Positions 1 through 6,707 of a stretch of DNA of 7,110 bases are shown in pieces (positions within the stretch are counted from its first letter, which is position 1; each line of letters opens with the position of its first letter). The position numbers and the translations under genes are program-made. The notes beneath the pieces were generated by a model. The model did not search any database. It was given only the letters and a program-made list of their open reading frames with translations, and was not told the origin of the DNA. Source of the stretch: Pseudomonadota bacterium (GTDB lineage Bacteria > Pseudomonadota > Gammaproteobacteria > Steroidobacterales > Steroidobacteraceae); the NCBI GenBank assembly GCA_021808195.1, contig JAKBCE010000122.1, positions 1-7,110 of the forward strand, read 5' to 3'.

Positions 1-91
<91 letters not shown>

Positions 92-264
92 ATAACCTCA
101 AGCGGTCTGACCGCGAGAGGATGATGCAATGGAGCTGGTGGCGGCCGTGAGGCTGCCTCATCAAGGACGAAGATTTGTGAACGCGACAGGCGTCAAAACA
201 AAACAACCCGGATTGGAGGTGCTCCGGGCCGGTGGCAACACCGGTCCGGCGTGTCTCAAAAAGC
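92..264 (+). other. 23S-5S internal transcribed spacer
   Basis: This spacer between 23S and 5S rRNA holds no tRNA gene and no credible coding sequence. It has a small hairpin at 102-114 (GCGGT / ACCGC) and a strong one at 224-249, annotated separately. Such spacers are normally cut by RNase III and RNase E during rRNA maturation, and the hairpins are candidate processing structures. That role is inferred from position only. Confidence 0.8.
224..249 (+). other. GNRA-capped hairpin in the rRNA spacer
   Basis: Eleven base pairs (one a G-U pair) join 224-234 with 239-249, closed by the tetraloop GCAA at 235-238, a stable GNRA loop. The lower part of the 5' arm (223-228, TCCGGG) can instead pair perfectly with CCCGGA at 207-212, so two mutually exclusive folds exist, or a mixed fold with two stacked 6-bp helices. 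Position just before 5S suggests a processing or folding element of the precursor rRNA; that role is inference. Confidence 0.6.
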
Positions 265-384
265 TTGCCTGGCGGCTATAGCGAGCGGGAACCACCCGAT
301 CCCATTCCGAACTCGGAAGTGAAAACGCTCTGCGCCGATGGTAGTGTGCCCTTCGGGCATGCGAGAGTAGGTCACTGCCAGGCT
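265..384 (+). rRNA. rrf: 5S ribosomal RNA
   Basis: This is a complete 5S rRNA gene of about 120 nt, the usual length. The terminal helix pairs GCCTGG (267-272) with CCAGGC (378-383). Conserved internal blocks are visible: TAGCGAGCGGGAACCACC, CCGAACTCGGAAGTGAAA (loop B / helix III region), GCGCCGATGGTAGTGTG and ATGCGAGAGTAGGTCA. The ends are estimated from the terminal helix and may be off by 1-3 nt. It lies 173 nt after the 23S 3' end, in the normal 23S-5S order, and is followed at once by a terminator. Confidence 0.95.
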
Positions 385-393
385 TCTCGATGC

Positions 394-429
394 AAACCCC
401 CGGAGACCCGACGGTCTCCGGGGGTTTTT
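394..429 (+). terminator. Intrinsic terminator of the rRNA operon
   Basis: A perfect 12-bp GC-rich stem (397-408 with 413-424) carries the 4-nt loop CGAC and is followed by five T residues (425-429). AAA at 394-396 can extend the stem into the T-tract. It starts 10 nt after the 5S 3' end, so it is the expected rho-independent terminator. A weaker 5-bp hairpin (GCGGA / TCCGC, 435-449) follows and may be a backup or only chance. Confidence 0.95.
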
Positions 430-511
430 GCTTTGCGGAGCTGATCCGCGCTGCCACATGAAAACTGTGTGCCGCGCACGGCGCCGCGCACGCGACTTCG
501 GTCACACTGCG

Positions 512-531
512 TCCTCACGCATGAGGAATTC
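512..531 (+). promoter_or_regulatory. Hairpin enclosing the ribosome binding site of the GGDEF-EAL gene
   Basis: TCCTCA (512-517) pairs perfectly with TGAGGA (522-527) around the 4-nt loop CGCA. The 3' arm contains the Shine-Dalgarno GAGGA (523-527), which sits 4 nt before the GTG start at 532. The ribosome binding site both decides the start chosen for the downstream gene and is masked in this fold. Six base pairs is modest stability, so control through it is a hypothesis. Confidence 0.5.
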
Positions 532-2379
532 GTGATCGTCATCTTATTGGGATCTGGGGCGCTCATCCTGGCCTTCGCCCTGGGCGTGGCGGTGGCCTGG
601 TGGCAGGTGCGCGCGCGCCGCACGGCGGCTGCCCGCGGGACGCAGCTCGCCGCCTTCCTGCAGGCCCCGAATGGCATGCTGCTGGTTGATGCGGACACAC
701 TGAGAATCGTGGATGCTAATCCGGCGCTGGTCCGAAGCGTGGGCATTGCGCTCGGCGAGATGCGTGGTATGCCGATCGGCCTGGTCTTCGGGGAGATGGA
801 AGGTTCGCGGCCGGATCCGCTGACGACGCAGCTGCGTGAGTCGCCCGCACGCTTACTGGTCGAGACCGATCAGCTGTGCCGCAGCGGTCGGCAACTGCAT
901 GTCGAGATCAGTGGCCATCGCCTCGAGCATGCCGGTCGCTCCCTGTTCGCGCTGAGCACGCGCGACATCACCCTGCGCCGCAAGGTGCAGGCGCAGCAGC
1001 TCGAGCGTCAACAGCATCTGAACCATCTGGCGCACCACGATCAGCTCACAGGATTGCCGAATCGGCTGTTTCTCGCCGCCCATCTGCCCAAAGCCATCGA
1101 GGCGGCACGGCGTGTCGGCGGTTCGCTCGCGGTGCTGTTCCTCGACCTGGATGGATTCAAGCACATCAACGACTCTCGCGGCCACGACATCGGTGACCGA
1201 CTGCTGCAAGAGGTTGCCAGCCGAATTCGCTCGACGGTCCGTGAGGAGGATGTGGTCGTGCGCATGGGCGGAGATGAATTCATCGTTGTGCTGCGGGACG
1301 TTACGGCGTCGGAGCAGATCACCGAGACCGCCACTCGGCTTGCCGAGACCCTCAACGCCCCTGTGGTGATCGATGGCAGATCCTTGATGGCGACGGCGAG
1401 CATCGGGGTGAGCGTCTATCCGCGCGACGGCCGAACCATGAATGAGCTCCTCCGCCAGTCCGACACGGCCATGTACCAGGCGAAGGATCGGGGCCGCAAT
1501 ACGTTCCAGCAGTTCACCCCGGGCATGGAACGCAAGCTCAAGGAGCGGGTGGCGATCGAGAACGGCCTGCGTCGGGCGCTCGCCGAGCGGCTCTTGCACG
1601 TGCACTATCAGCCGATCGTTGATATTCGAACGCGCCGCGTAGTGGCGCTCGAGGCGTTGCTGCGCTGGCGTGCGCACAACGCTTTGCTGCGGCCGAGCCG
1701 CTTCCTCGCGATCGCGGAAGAGACCGGTCTCATCGTCCCGATCGGAGAATTTGTCGTACAGCGGGCGCTTGAGGATCTGCGCCGCTGGCGTGACGAGGGG
1801 GCAGCAATCGTGCCCGTGTCGCTCAACGTATCGGCGGTACAGCTAAGACGCACCGACTTCCCGGCCGTGCTCGCACGGTTGCTCGCCCGGTACGACATCG
1901 GCGCCGGCATGGTGCAGATCGAGTTGACCGAGAGCACCATGTTCGAGCGGCAGAGCCGCAAGACGGATCCGACCCAGGATGCCATCGGTCATCTGCGCGA
2001 GCTGGGTGCGCGCATTGCCATCGATGATTTCGGGACCGGCTATTCGAGCCTCTCCTCGCTGAAGCGTTGGCGCGTTGATGCGCTGAAAATCGACCGCAGC
2101 TTCATCTGCGATCTGAGCGTAGACACGGGGGATCTTGCGATCGTCGAGGCCATTATCGCCATGGCCAGACATCTGCACATCGAGGTCGTTGCCGAAGGGG
2201 TGGAGAGCCGCCAGCATCTGCACAAGCTGCGCGAACTCGGGTGCGACCAGGCACAGGGCATTCTGCTCGCCAAGCCGGTTCCAGCCGAGCAGTGCCGCCG
2301 CTTCCTTGAAAATCGCCCGATCGACCTCGCTGCGCGCAGCGCATTTCCTGAAGCCCTGCAGGTCAGCCAGTCGGCCTGA
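532..2379 (+). CDS. Membrane-anchored PAS-GGDEF-EAL cyclic-di-GMP cyclase/phosphodiesterase
   Basis: A 615-aa bifunctional-type c-di-GMP enzyme. The GGDEF domain makes c-di-GMP from two GTP and the EAL domain linearises it to pGpG. Order: one N-terminal transmembrane helix (residues ~2-24) followed by Arg-rich positive residues, so the rest is cytoplasmic; a PAS-like sensor (~39-150); GGDEF (~163-327); EAL (~334-590). The GGDEF motif is intact (246-250), with an inhibitory I-site RxxD (REED, 237-240) five residues before it. EAL is intact (374-376), as are NVSAVQ, ELTES, DDFGTG (498-503), KIDRSF and EGVES (555-559), so both activities look possible; in many such proteins one dominates. An in-frame GTG at 469 would add 21 residues, but GTG 532 has a good ribosome binding site and puts the membrane helix at the N-terminus. 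It follows the rRNA terminator; no convincing promoter was seen. The signal it senses is unknown. Confidence 0.93.
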   Translation: MIVILLGSGALILAFALGVAVAWWQVRARRTAAARGTQLAAFLQAPNGMLLVDADTLRIVDANPALVRSVGIALGEMRGMPIGLVFGEMEGSRPDPLTTQLRESPARLLVETDQLCRSGRQLHVEISGHRLEHAGRSLFALSTRDITLRRKVQAQQLERQQHLNHLAHHDQLTGLPNRLFLAAHLPKAIEAARRVGGSLAVLFLDLDGFKHINDSRGHDIGDRLLQEVASRIRSTVREEDVVVRMGGDEFIVVLRDVTASEQITETATRLAETLNAPVVIDGRSLMATASIGVSVYPRDGRTMNELLRQSDTAMYQAKDRGRNTFQQFTPGMERKLKERVAIENGLRRALAERLLHVHYQPIVDIRTRRVVALEALLRWRAHNALLRPSRFLAIAEETGLIVPIGEFVVQRALEDLRRWRDEGAAIVPVSLNVSAVQLRRTDFPAVLARLLARYDIGAGMVQIELTESTMFERQSRKTDPTQDAIGHLRELGARIAIDDFGTGYSSLSSLKRWRVDALKIDRSFICDLSVDTGDLAIVEAIIAMARHLHIEVVAEGVESRQHLHKLRELGCDQAQGILLAKPVPAEQCRRFLENRPIDLAARSAFPEALQVSQSA

Positions 2380-2444
2380 GCCCATGCTGCGGGGGAGGGG
2401 CGGCGCGTCTCTGCGGGCGCCGGGACGTGCGAGAATGCGGGTAC

Positions 2445-3416
2445 ATGGAAACCCAGCCTCACTCAGCGGCATCGCGGCCGCCACTCGCGCGCCAATGCGC
2501 CGATGCAGTGCTGATGGTGCGGCCTGCCCATTTTGCCTACAACCCGGAAACTGCGCCGAGCAATGCCTTCCAGCGGACGCAGACCGGCGACGATCTCGCC
2601 GCTGCCGCGCGCGCGGAGTTCGATGGCCTCAGTGCGGCGCTCAGCGGTGAGGGCGTGCGGCTGTGCCTCTTGGAGGACACACCTGCGCCACCGAAGCCGG
2701 ACGCACTGTTCCCGAATAACTGGGTCACCTTCCACGCCGACGGCACGGTGGTGCTTTATCCGCTGCGCGCCGCGAACCGCCGTCCGGAACGTCGGCGGGA
2801 TGTGCTGGATGCAGTGGTCGAGCGTCTTGGCTTTCGGGTTGCGCGTATCCTCGATCTGACCCATCACGAACGGCAGGACCGCTTTCTCGAGGGGACCGGA
2901 AGCCTGGTGCTCGATCACCGGCATCGTCTGGCGTTCGCGTGCCACTCACCCCGCACGGATGCGCGTGTGCTTGCCGAATGGGCGCGGGAGCTTGATTACG
3001 AATTGATCGTTTTCGATGCCGCGGATCGCTCCGGCACCCCGATCTACCACACCAACGTGCTGCTGAGCGTCCTGGAGCGGGCGGCGCTGGTCGGCACCGA
3101 AGCGATCGCTCCGGCGGACCGGGGCCACGTCCTCGAGCGGTTGCGTGCCGCGGGACGCGAGGTGATCGACATCAACCACGCGCAGATCGAGCACTTCGCC
3201 GGCAACGTGCTCGAGCTCGCCACCTGGGACGAGGCGCTTGGGGAGTCCCGCGTGCTGGCGATGTCCGAGAACGCGCGCCGCGCGCTCCCTGAGGCGACTT
3301 TCGCCCGGTTGTCGGCCTGCACCGATACGGTACTCAGCGTGCCTGTGCCGACCATCGAACGCGCCGGCGGCGGCAGTGTGCGCTGCATGCTCGCTGAGGT
3401 GTTTCTGCCCACATGA
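2445..3416 (+). CDS. ctlX: CtlX-like citrulline/guanidino hydrolase (amidinotransferase superfamily)
   Basis: A 323-aa cytosolic enzyme of the guanidino-group-modifying superfamily (arginine deiminase, dimethylargininase, amidinotransferase), closest in my recollection to the family named citrulline utilization hydrolase CtlX. Visible hallmarks: MVRPAHFAYNPET and SNAFQ near the N-terminus, PDALFPNNW (85-93), EGTGSLVLD (149-157, with acidic active-site residues), YHTNVLLSV carrying the probable catalytic His202, and GGGSVRCMLAE with the probable nucleophile Cys314 close to the C-terminus. These match the Glu/Asp-His-Cys arrangement of the superfamily. Length is typical (about 310 aa). ATG 2445 is chosen over the in-frame GTG at 2427 because family homology begins well after both; the ribosome binding site is weak for either. 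Its last 4 bp overlap the plsY start (ATGA), so the two are probably translationally coupled. The exact substrate (citrulline, arginine or a methylated arginine) cannot be settled from sequence. Confidence 0.85.
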   Translation: METQPHSAASRPPLARQCADAVLMVRPAHFAYNPETAPSNAFQRTQTGDDLAAAARAEFDGLSAALSGEGVRLCLLEDTPAPPKPDALFPNNWVTFHADGTVVLYPLRAANRRPERRRDVLDAVVERLGFRVARILDLTHHERQDRFLEGTGSLVLDHRHRLAFACHSPRTDARVLAEWARELDYELIVFDAADRSGTPIYHTNVLLSVLERAALVGTEAIAPADRGHVLERLRAAGREVIDINHAQIEHFAGNVLELATWDEALGESRVLAMSENARRALPEATFARLSACTDTVLSVPVPTIERAGGGSVRCMLAEVFLPT

Positions 3417-4054
3417 TCGCGTTGATCCTCAAGGCCGTCGCCGCCTATTTGCTTGGCTCGCTCAACGGCGGGCTGATCGTCGGCCGTCTGCGCGGCGTCG
3501 ACATTCGCCGCATGGGTAGCGGCAATGCCGGGGGCACCAATGCTCTGCGCACGCAGGGCAAGGTGTTCGCGTTCTGGGTGCTGCTGATTGATATTGGTAA
3601 AGGATGGCTCGCGACCGCGGTGCTTGCCTCCGCCTCGTCGCCTGTGGTTGCGGCGCACGGCAGTGCCTGGCCGCTTGCCGCGTGCGGTATCGCCGTGATG
3701 TTCGGACATGTGTATCCGGTTTGGTATGGCTTTCGGGGCGGCAAGGGCGTGGCGACCCTGGTCGGCGCGGTGCTTGGCGCGGCTCCGCTGTTGCTGTTGC
3801 CGATGCTGGCTGTATGGTTCCTGACGGTAGTGCTCACCGGTTACGTCGGGCTCGGCTCAATTCTGGGTGCCCTGGCGTTCGCGCTCGCTGCCGCAGTGCG
3901 ATCGGAGACCCGGGCTGGGCTGCTGGCATTCGCCACCCTGGCCGCCACGCTGGTCGTCTATACGCATCGGTCCAACATTGCACGCATGCTCGCTGGCACC
4001 GAGCCGCGTGCCCGGCGGCTGTGGCTGCTCGGAACGCGCGCGCGATCGTCCTAA
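3413..4054 (+). CDS. plsY: Glycerol-3-phosphate acyltransferase PlsY
   Basis: A 213-aa inner-membrane acyltransferase that moves an acyl group from acyl-phosphate to glycerol-3-phosphate, giving lysophosphatidic acid, the first step of phospholipid synthesis (with PlsX supplying acyl-phosphate). All three family motifs are present: GSGNAGGTNALR (35-46; other PlsY proteins often read GSGNIGATN), the glycine-rich GHVYPVWYGFRGGKGVAT (98-115) and the C-terminal HRSNI..ML.GTE (185-197). About five hydrophobic helices fit the known topology, and the length is usual. The ATG overlaps the ctlX stop in an ATGA junction, with a purine-rich TGAGGTG about 12 nt upstream. birA follows after one base. In many genomes plsY lies beside tsaD/folB, so this location is less common. 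Function is confident. Confidence 0.96.
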   Translation: MIALILKAVAAYLLGSLNGGLIVGRLRGVDIRRMGSGNAGGTNALRTQGKVFAFWVLLIDIGKGWLATAVLASASSPVVAAHGSAWPLAACGIAVMFGHVYPVWYGFRGGKGVATLVGAVLGAAPLLLLPMLAVWFLTVVLTGYVGLGSILGALAFALAAAVRSETRAGLLAFATLAATLVVYTHRSNIARMLAGTEPRARRLWLLGTRARSS

Positions 4055-4055
4055 G

Positions 4056-5090
4056 ATGTCAGCGCACCACCGTAATCCCGTTGCCGCAGATCGCTCGGAC
4101 GAGGCGCTGCCGCTGGCGGCGCGGGTCTTTGCTCAGCTTGCCGACGGCAATTTCCATTCCGGGCAAGCGCTGGCCGAATCGTTGGGCGTGAGCCGCGGGG
4201 CGATCTGGAAAGCGGTGCGGGCTCTGCGCGTGGCCGGCATGGGCGTGCATGCGGTTCCGAACCGCGGTTATCGTCTCGCCCAGGCCGGCGAGCCGCTCTC
4301 CGCCCAGGCGATTCTGGCACACCTGCCCGCGCCAGCGCGCGCCGTGGTGCGTCGACTGCAGACCCTGTGGCGCACCGACTCGACTAACACTGTGCTGCTC
4401 GAGCGGCCGAATCCGCCGTTCGGGCTGACCGAAATCGTGCTCGCGGAGCATCAAAGCGCCGGGCGCGGACGCCGGGGTCGGGCCTGGCTGGCCCCGCCCG
4501 GCGGGGCTATCTGTCTGTCGCTCAGCTGGGCGTTTCGGGAAGTGCCGGCCGATCTCGGTGCGCTCGGCTTGGCTGTGGGGGTGTGCGCGTTGCGCGCGCT
4601 GCGAGAAGTAGGGCTGTCGGGGGCAACGCTGAAGTGGCCGAATGATGTTCTGGTGGCAGGGCGTAAGCTCGGTGGCATTCTGATCGAGCTACGAGCCGAA
4701 TCGGCCGGACCAGCCTGTGTCGTCATCGGCATCGGGCTGAACGCGGCCCTGGGCGAGGAGCTGCTGCGCCGTATTGCAACGATGGGTCTGCCGGCGACCG
4801 ATCTGGCGAGTGCCGGCGTCAGCGCATCGCGCAACAGCGTCGCGGCTGCGCTCGTCACGCAAGTATTGCAGGGCCTGCAAGAATTCGAGCGCGCAGCCTT
4901 GCGACCCTTCATCGACGAATGGCGCATCGCCGATGCGCTGCGCGGAGCACACGTTGACGTCCAAACAGCGGCCGGCACGGTACGCGGCGTGGCTCGGGGA
5001 ATCGATCTGCATGGGGCGTTGCTCCTCGAGACGCCACGGGGCGTCAGTCGTTTCATCTCAGGGGAGGTCACGGTGAGGCCCGTGCAGTGA
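4056..5090 (+). CDS. birA: Biotin--protein ligase / biotin operon repressor BirA
   Basis: A 344-aa cytosolic class II biotin protein ligase. It makes biotinyl-5'-AMP from biotin and ATP, transfers biotin to the acetyl-CoA carboxylase carrier protein, and in this form also represses biotin synthesis genes. An N-terminal winged helix-turn-helix spans ~20-75 (ALAESLGVSRGAIWKAVRAL, then NRGYRL), so DNA binding is likely. The catalytic domain shows TDSTN (108-112), the biotinyl-AMP loop GRGRRGR (136-142), KWPNDV (193-198), KLGGILIE and VVIGIGLN. The C-terminal SH3-like domain ends with GEVTVR. The frame stays open upstream to 3867, but that part is out-of-frame plsY sequence; ATG 4056 lies one base after the plsY stop and fits the usual BirA N-terminus. 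Its ribosome binding site is poor, which suggests coupling to plsY. It overlaps coaX by 4 bp. Confidence 0.97.
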   Translation: MSAHHRNPVAADRSDEALPLAARVFAQLADGNFHSGQALAESLGVSRGAIWKAVRALRVAGMGVHAVPNRGYRLAQAGEPLSAQAILAHLPAPARAVVRRLQTLWRTDSTNTVLLERPNPPFGLTEIVLAEHQSAGRGRRGRAWLAPPGGAICLSLSWAFREVPADLGALGLAVGVCALRALREVGLSGATLKWPNDVLVAGRKLGGILIELRAESAGPACVVIGIGLNAALGEELLRRIATMGLPATDLASAGVSASRNSVAAALVTQVLQGLQEFERAALRPFIDEWRIADALRGAHVDVQTAAGTVRGVARGIDLHGALLLETPRGVSRFISGEVTVRPVQ

Positions 5091-5845
5091 GCGTTCTACT
5101 CATCGACATTGGCAATACTCGAGTGAAGTGGGCGCGGTGCGACGAAGGTCGCATCGGCCGGGCGCACGCGGCCCGGTACGCGGGCTGGTCGTCGCGCGAT
5201 TTTGAGCGCGTCATCGGTGCGAAGCCGCGGTGGGATAGGATCCTGATCTCGAGCGTCGCGGGGACAGAAGTCAATATGGCATTGGCTCGAGCGGCGCGGG
5301 CGCGGGGTTCGCCCTCGCCACAGTTTGTGGCCACACGTCGCCAGGCGTGCGGCATCACCGTCGGTTACCTCGAACCCTGGCGGCTGGGTGTCGATCGGTT
5401 TCTTGGCATGATTGGTGCCCGTGCACACTTCAGGCGCGGACCGGTGTGCGTGGTAGCTGTCGGCACGGCGATGACCGTCGATCTGCTGGATGCTGCGGGC
5501 GCTCACCTCGGTGGGGCGATCGTGCCGGCGCCGGCGCTGATGGTCTCCAGTCTGCTCGATGGGACTCGGGGCATTCGCCGTCGTGCTCGGGGTGGCTCGG
5601 CTGGCACCGGTCCGGCGTTGTTTGGCCGCTCCACGCGCGCAGCGCTTGAACAGGGGGCGCGATACACGGCGGCCTCTGCGGTGGATCGTGCGGTTCTCGA
5701 GGCCCGAACGCTGCTGCGTCGCGCTCCGCTGGTCGTGTTGACGGGGGGCGGAGCCGGTGAGCTGCGCCCGCTGATTCGCAGCGCCAGCCGGGAAGTACCT
5801 GATTTGGTGCTCTGGGGTCTGGCGGTCTGGGCCCGGGAAGGTTGA
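5087..5845 (+). CDS. coaX: Type III pantothenate kinase CoaX
   Basis: A 252-aa cytosolic kinase that phosphorylates pantothenate with ATP, the first committed step of coenzyme A synthesis. Type III enzymes are not feedback-inhibited by CoA, unlike CoaA, and usually need a monovalent cation. Acetate/sugar-kinase-fold motifs are in place: DIGNTRVKW (7-15, phosphate loop with Asp7), PWRLGVDR (97-104), GTAMTVD (126-132), GGAIVPA (142-148) and TGGGAGEL (219-226). Length is normal. The start is GTG in a GTGA overlap with the birA stop, preceded by GAGG at 5075-5078 with 8-nt spacing. birA-coaX adjacency is widespread in gamma- and betaproteobacteria and supports the call. Ten bases separate it from the SPOR gene. 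Confidence 0.97.
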   Translation: MSVLLIDIGNTRVKWARCDEGRIGRAHAARYAGWSSRDFERVIGAKPRWDRILISSVAGTEVNMALARAARARGSPSPQFVATRRQACGITVGYLEPWRLGVDRFLGMIGARAHFRRGPVCVVAVGTAMTVDLLDAAGAHLGGAIVPAPALMVSSLLDGTRGIRRRARGGSAGTGPALFGRSTRAALEQGARYTAASAVDRAVLEARTLLRRAPLVVLTGGGAGELRPLIRSASREVPDLVLWGLAVWAREG

Positions 5846-5855
5846 CAATCCGCCT

Positions 5856-6656
5856 GTGCGTATCGCCTTCTTCATCCTCCTGCTTGCGAATCTTTTGTTC
5901 CTGGCCTGGGCGGAATGGATTGCTGTGCCCACCTCGCGGGCCGATCCGCTCGCGGGACTGCCACGTCTGCAACTCGTGAGCCGCGATCTCCCGCCGGCGC
6001 CGCCCGCTGCGGGTGCCGTACACGCGTCCGCTGGCGCATTGGGCGCGGCGCTAGCGGCGCAGGGGGTCGAGGCGGCTTCATCAGCACAGAATGCGCCGCC
6101 GGCGCTGCAATGCGTCTCCATAGGGCCCTTTGCGCGCAAGCATACGGCCACTGAGGCTGCTGCGCTGTTGAGTGCACGGAATTTCGCACCCCAGCTGCGC
6201 ACCGCTGCGGTGCAGCCGGTTCGTTGGTATTGGGTGTATCTGCCCGATTTGAGCGGTACTACAAAGGTGCAGAAAACGCTCGACGAGCTGCGTCACGATG
6301 GTATCGATGGCGCCGAGCCGATGCCGACGGCCGATGGTCGGCCGGGGATTTCGTTGGGACTGTTCCTCAATCCCGCGCTGGCCAAGCGCCAACTGGCGCA
6401 CGCCCTGGGTAAGGGATTTCGCGCGCGGCTCACCCGCCGGCTGGTGGCGCAGCCAGCGTACTGGCTTGATCTGTGGGTCTCGGGTGGGGCAGCCGCTCTG
6501 CCCATGCAGGCCCTGCATGCGCAGAGCACTTCGCCCATCGCAGCGCAGAGCTGCCCTGCCGGGGACACCCCGCCCCCGCCGAGCAGCGCGACCGGCGCAG
6601 TGGCTCCCGGTGTTCCGCTGCCTGAGGAGCGCGCCAGCACAGCCCCGGGGCCTTGA
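5856..6656 (+). CDS. SPOR-domain membrane protein
   Basis: A 266-aa protein with an N-terminal hydrophobic helix (residues ~2-20) lacking a clear cleavage site, so probably anchored in the inner membrane with the rest in the periplasm. A low-complexity Ala/Pro-rich linker (~28-82) leads to a SPOR-like region, with VSIGPF plus a helix (87-117), YWVYLP (125-130) and ISLGLF plus A..L...GF.ARL (165-192), the two half-motifs of SPOR domains. SPOR domains bind peptidoglycan denuded of stem peptides, often at the septum. A 60-70 residue tail rich in Ala and Pro follows. Cys86 and Cys233 are the only cysteines. The start is GTG 5856, 10 nt after the coaX stop; no strong ribosome binding site was seen. 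A SPOR gene after coaX and before a tRNA cluster is also known from pseudomonads and xanthomonads. The partner protein is unknown. Confidence 0.85.
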   Translation: MRIAFFILLLANLLFLAWAEWIAVPTSRADPLAGLPRLQLVSRDLPPAPPAAGAVHASAGALGAALAAQGVEAASSAQNAPPALQCVSIGPFARKHTATEAAALLSARNFAPQLRTAAVQPVRWYWVYLPDLSGTTKVQKTLDELRHDGIDGAEPMPTADGRPGISLGLFLNPALAKRQLAHALGKGFRARLTRRLVAQPAYWLDLWVSGGAAALPMQALHAQSTSPIAAQSCPAGDTPPPPSSATGAVAPGVPLPEERASTAPGP

Positions 6657-6677
6657 TCTCCCAGCGATCCCCGGGGC
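6642..6677 (+). repeat. Repeated CCCCGGGG palindrome at the operon 3' end
   Basis: The 10-mer CCCCGGGGCC occurs at 6643-6652, inside the end of the SPOR gene, and again at 6669-6678. Because the core is self-complementary, the two copies can pair over 9 bp (6642-6650 with 6669-6677) around an 18-nt loop. No T-tract follows, so it is not a classical intrinsic terminator. It lies just before the tRNA promoter and could mark the transcript end or be a chance product of GC-rich sequence. Confidence 0.4.
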
Positions 6678-6681
6678 CCGG

Positions 6682-6687
6682 TACAAT
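6682..6687 (+). promoter_or_regulatory. Probable -10 element of the tRNA-Thr promoter
   Basis: TACAAT at 6682-6687 is one mismatch from the sigma70 -10 consensus, and a very C-rich discriminator follows (6688-6700). GC-rich discriminators are typical of stable-RNA promoters under stringent (ppGpp) control. Transcription would start near 6694, about 14 nt before the tRNA 5' end, leaving a short leader for RNase P. No good -35 box is found at 16-18 bp spacing; TTGATC at 6653 is too far (23 bp). Confidence 0.5.
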
Positions 6688-6707
6688 CCCAGCCCGCCCC
6701 ATCGCGT

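Noticed and set aside
92..264. tRNA gene in the 23S-5S spacer
   Set aside because: No T-arm (GGTTCAAATC-like) or acceptor pairing could be found.
430..470. Promoter for the GGDEF-EAL gene (TTTGCG with CACATG at 17-bp spacing)
   Set aside because: The -10 candidate matches the consensus at only two positions.
161..505. Minus-strand open frame over the spacer, 5S and terminator, plus other small frames in 232-746
   Set aside because: They lie across rRNA and its terminator, have no ribosome binding site support and an Arg/Pro/Ser-rich composition typical of GC-rich shadow frames.
469..531. Longer start (GTG 469) for the GGDEF-EAL protein
   Set aside because: No good ribosome binding site precedes it, and it would place 21 polar, Arg-rich residues before the membrane helix; GTG 532 has GAGGA just upstream. 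Not fully excluded.
853..1677. A 274-codon minus-strand open frame inside the GGDEF-EAL gene
   Set aside because: It is opposite conserved catalytic motifs of the GGDEF domain, with no motif or start signal of its own.
3867..4055. N-terminal extension of BirA
   Set aside because: It is the out-of-frame reading of plsY codons, rich in Arg, Ser and Pro; BirA homology begins after ATG 4056.
5842..5870. TTGACA as a -35 box for a promoter before the SPOR gene
   Set aside because: It overlaps the coaX stop, and no -10-like hexamer lies 16-18 bp downstream; the following bases are GC-rich coding sequence.
5096..6202. A 368-codon minus-strand open frame across coaX and the SPOR gene
   Set aside because: It is antisense to two well-supported genes, is unusually rich in Arg and Ala, and shows no recognisable domain; long antisense frames are expected at this G+C.
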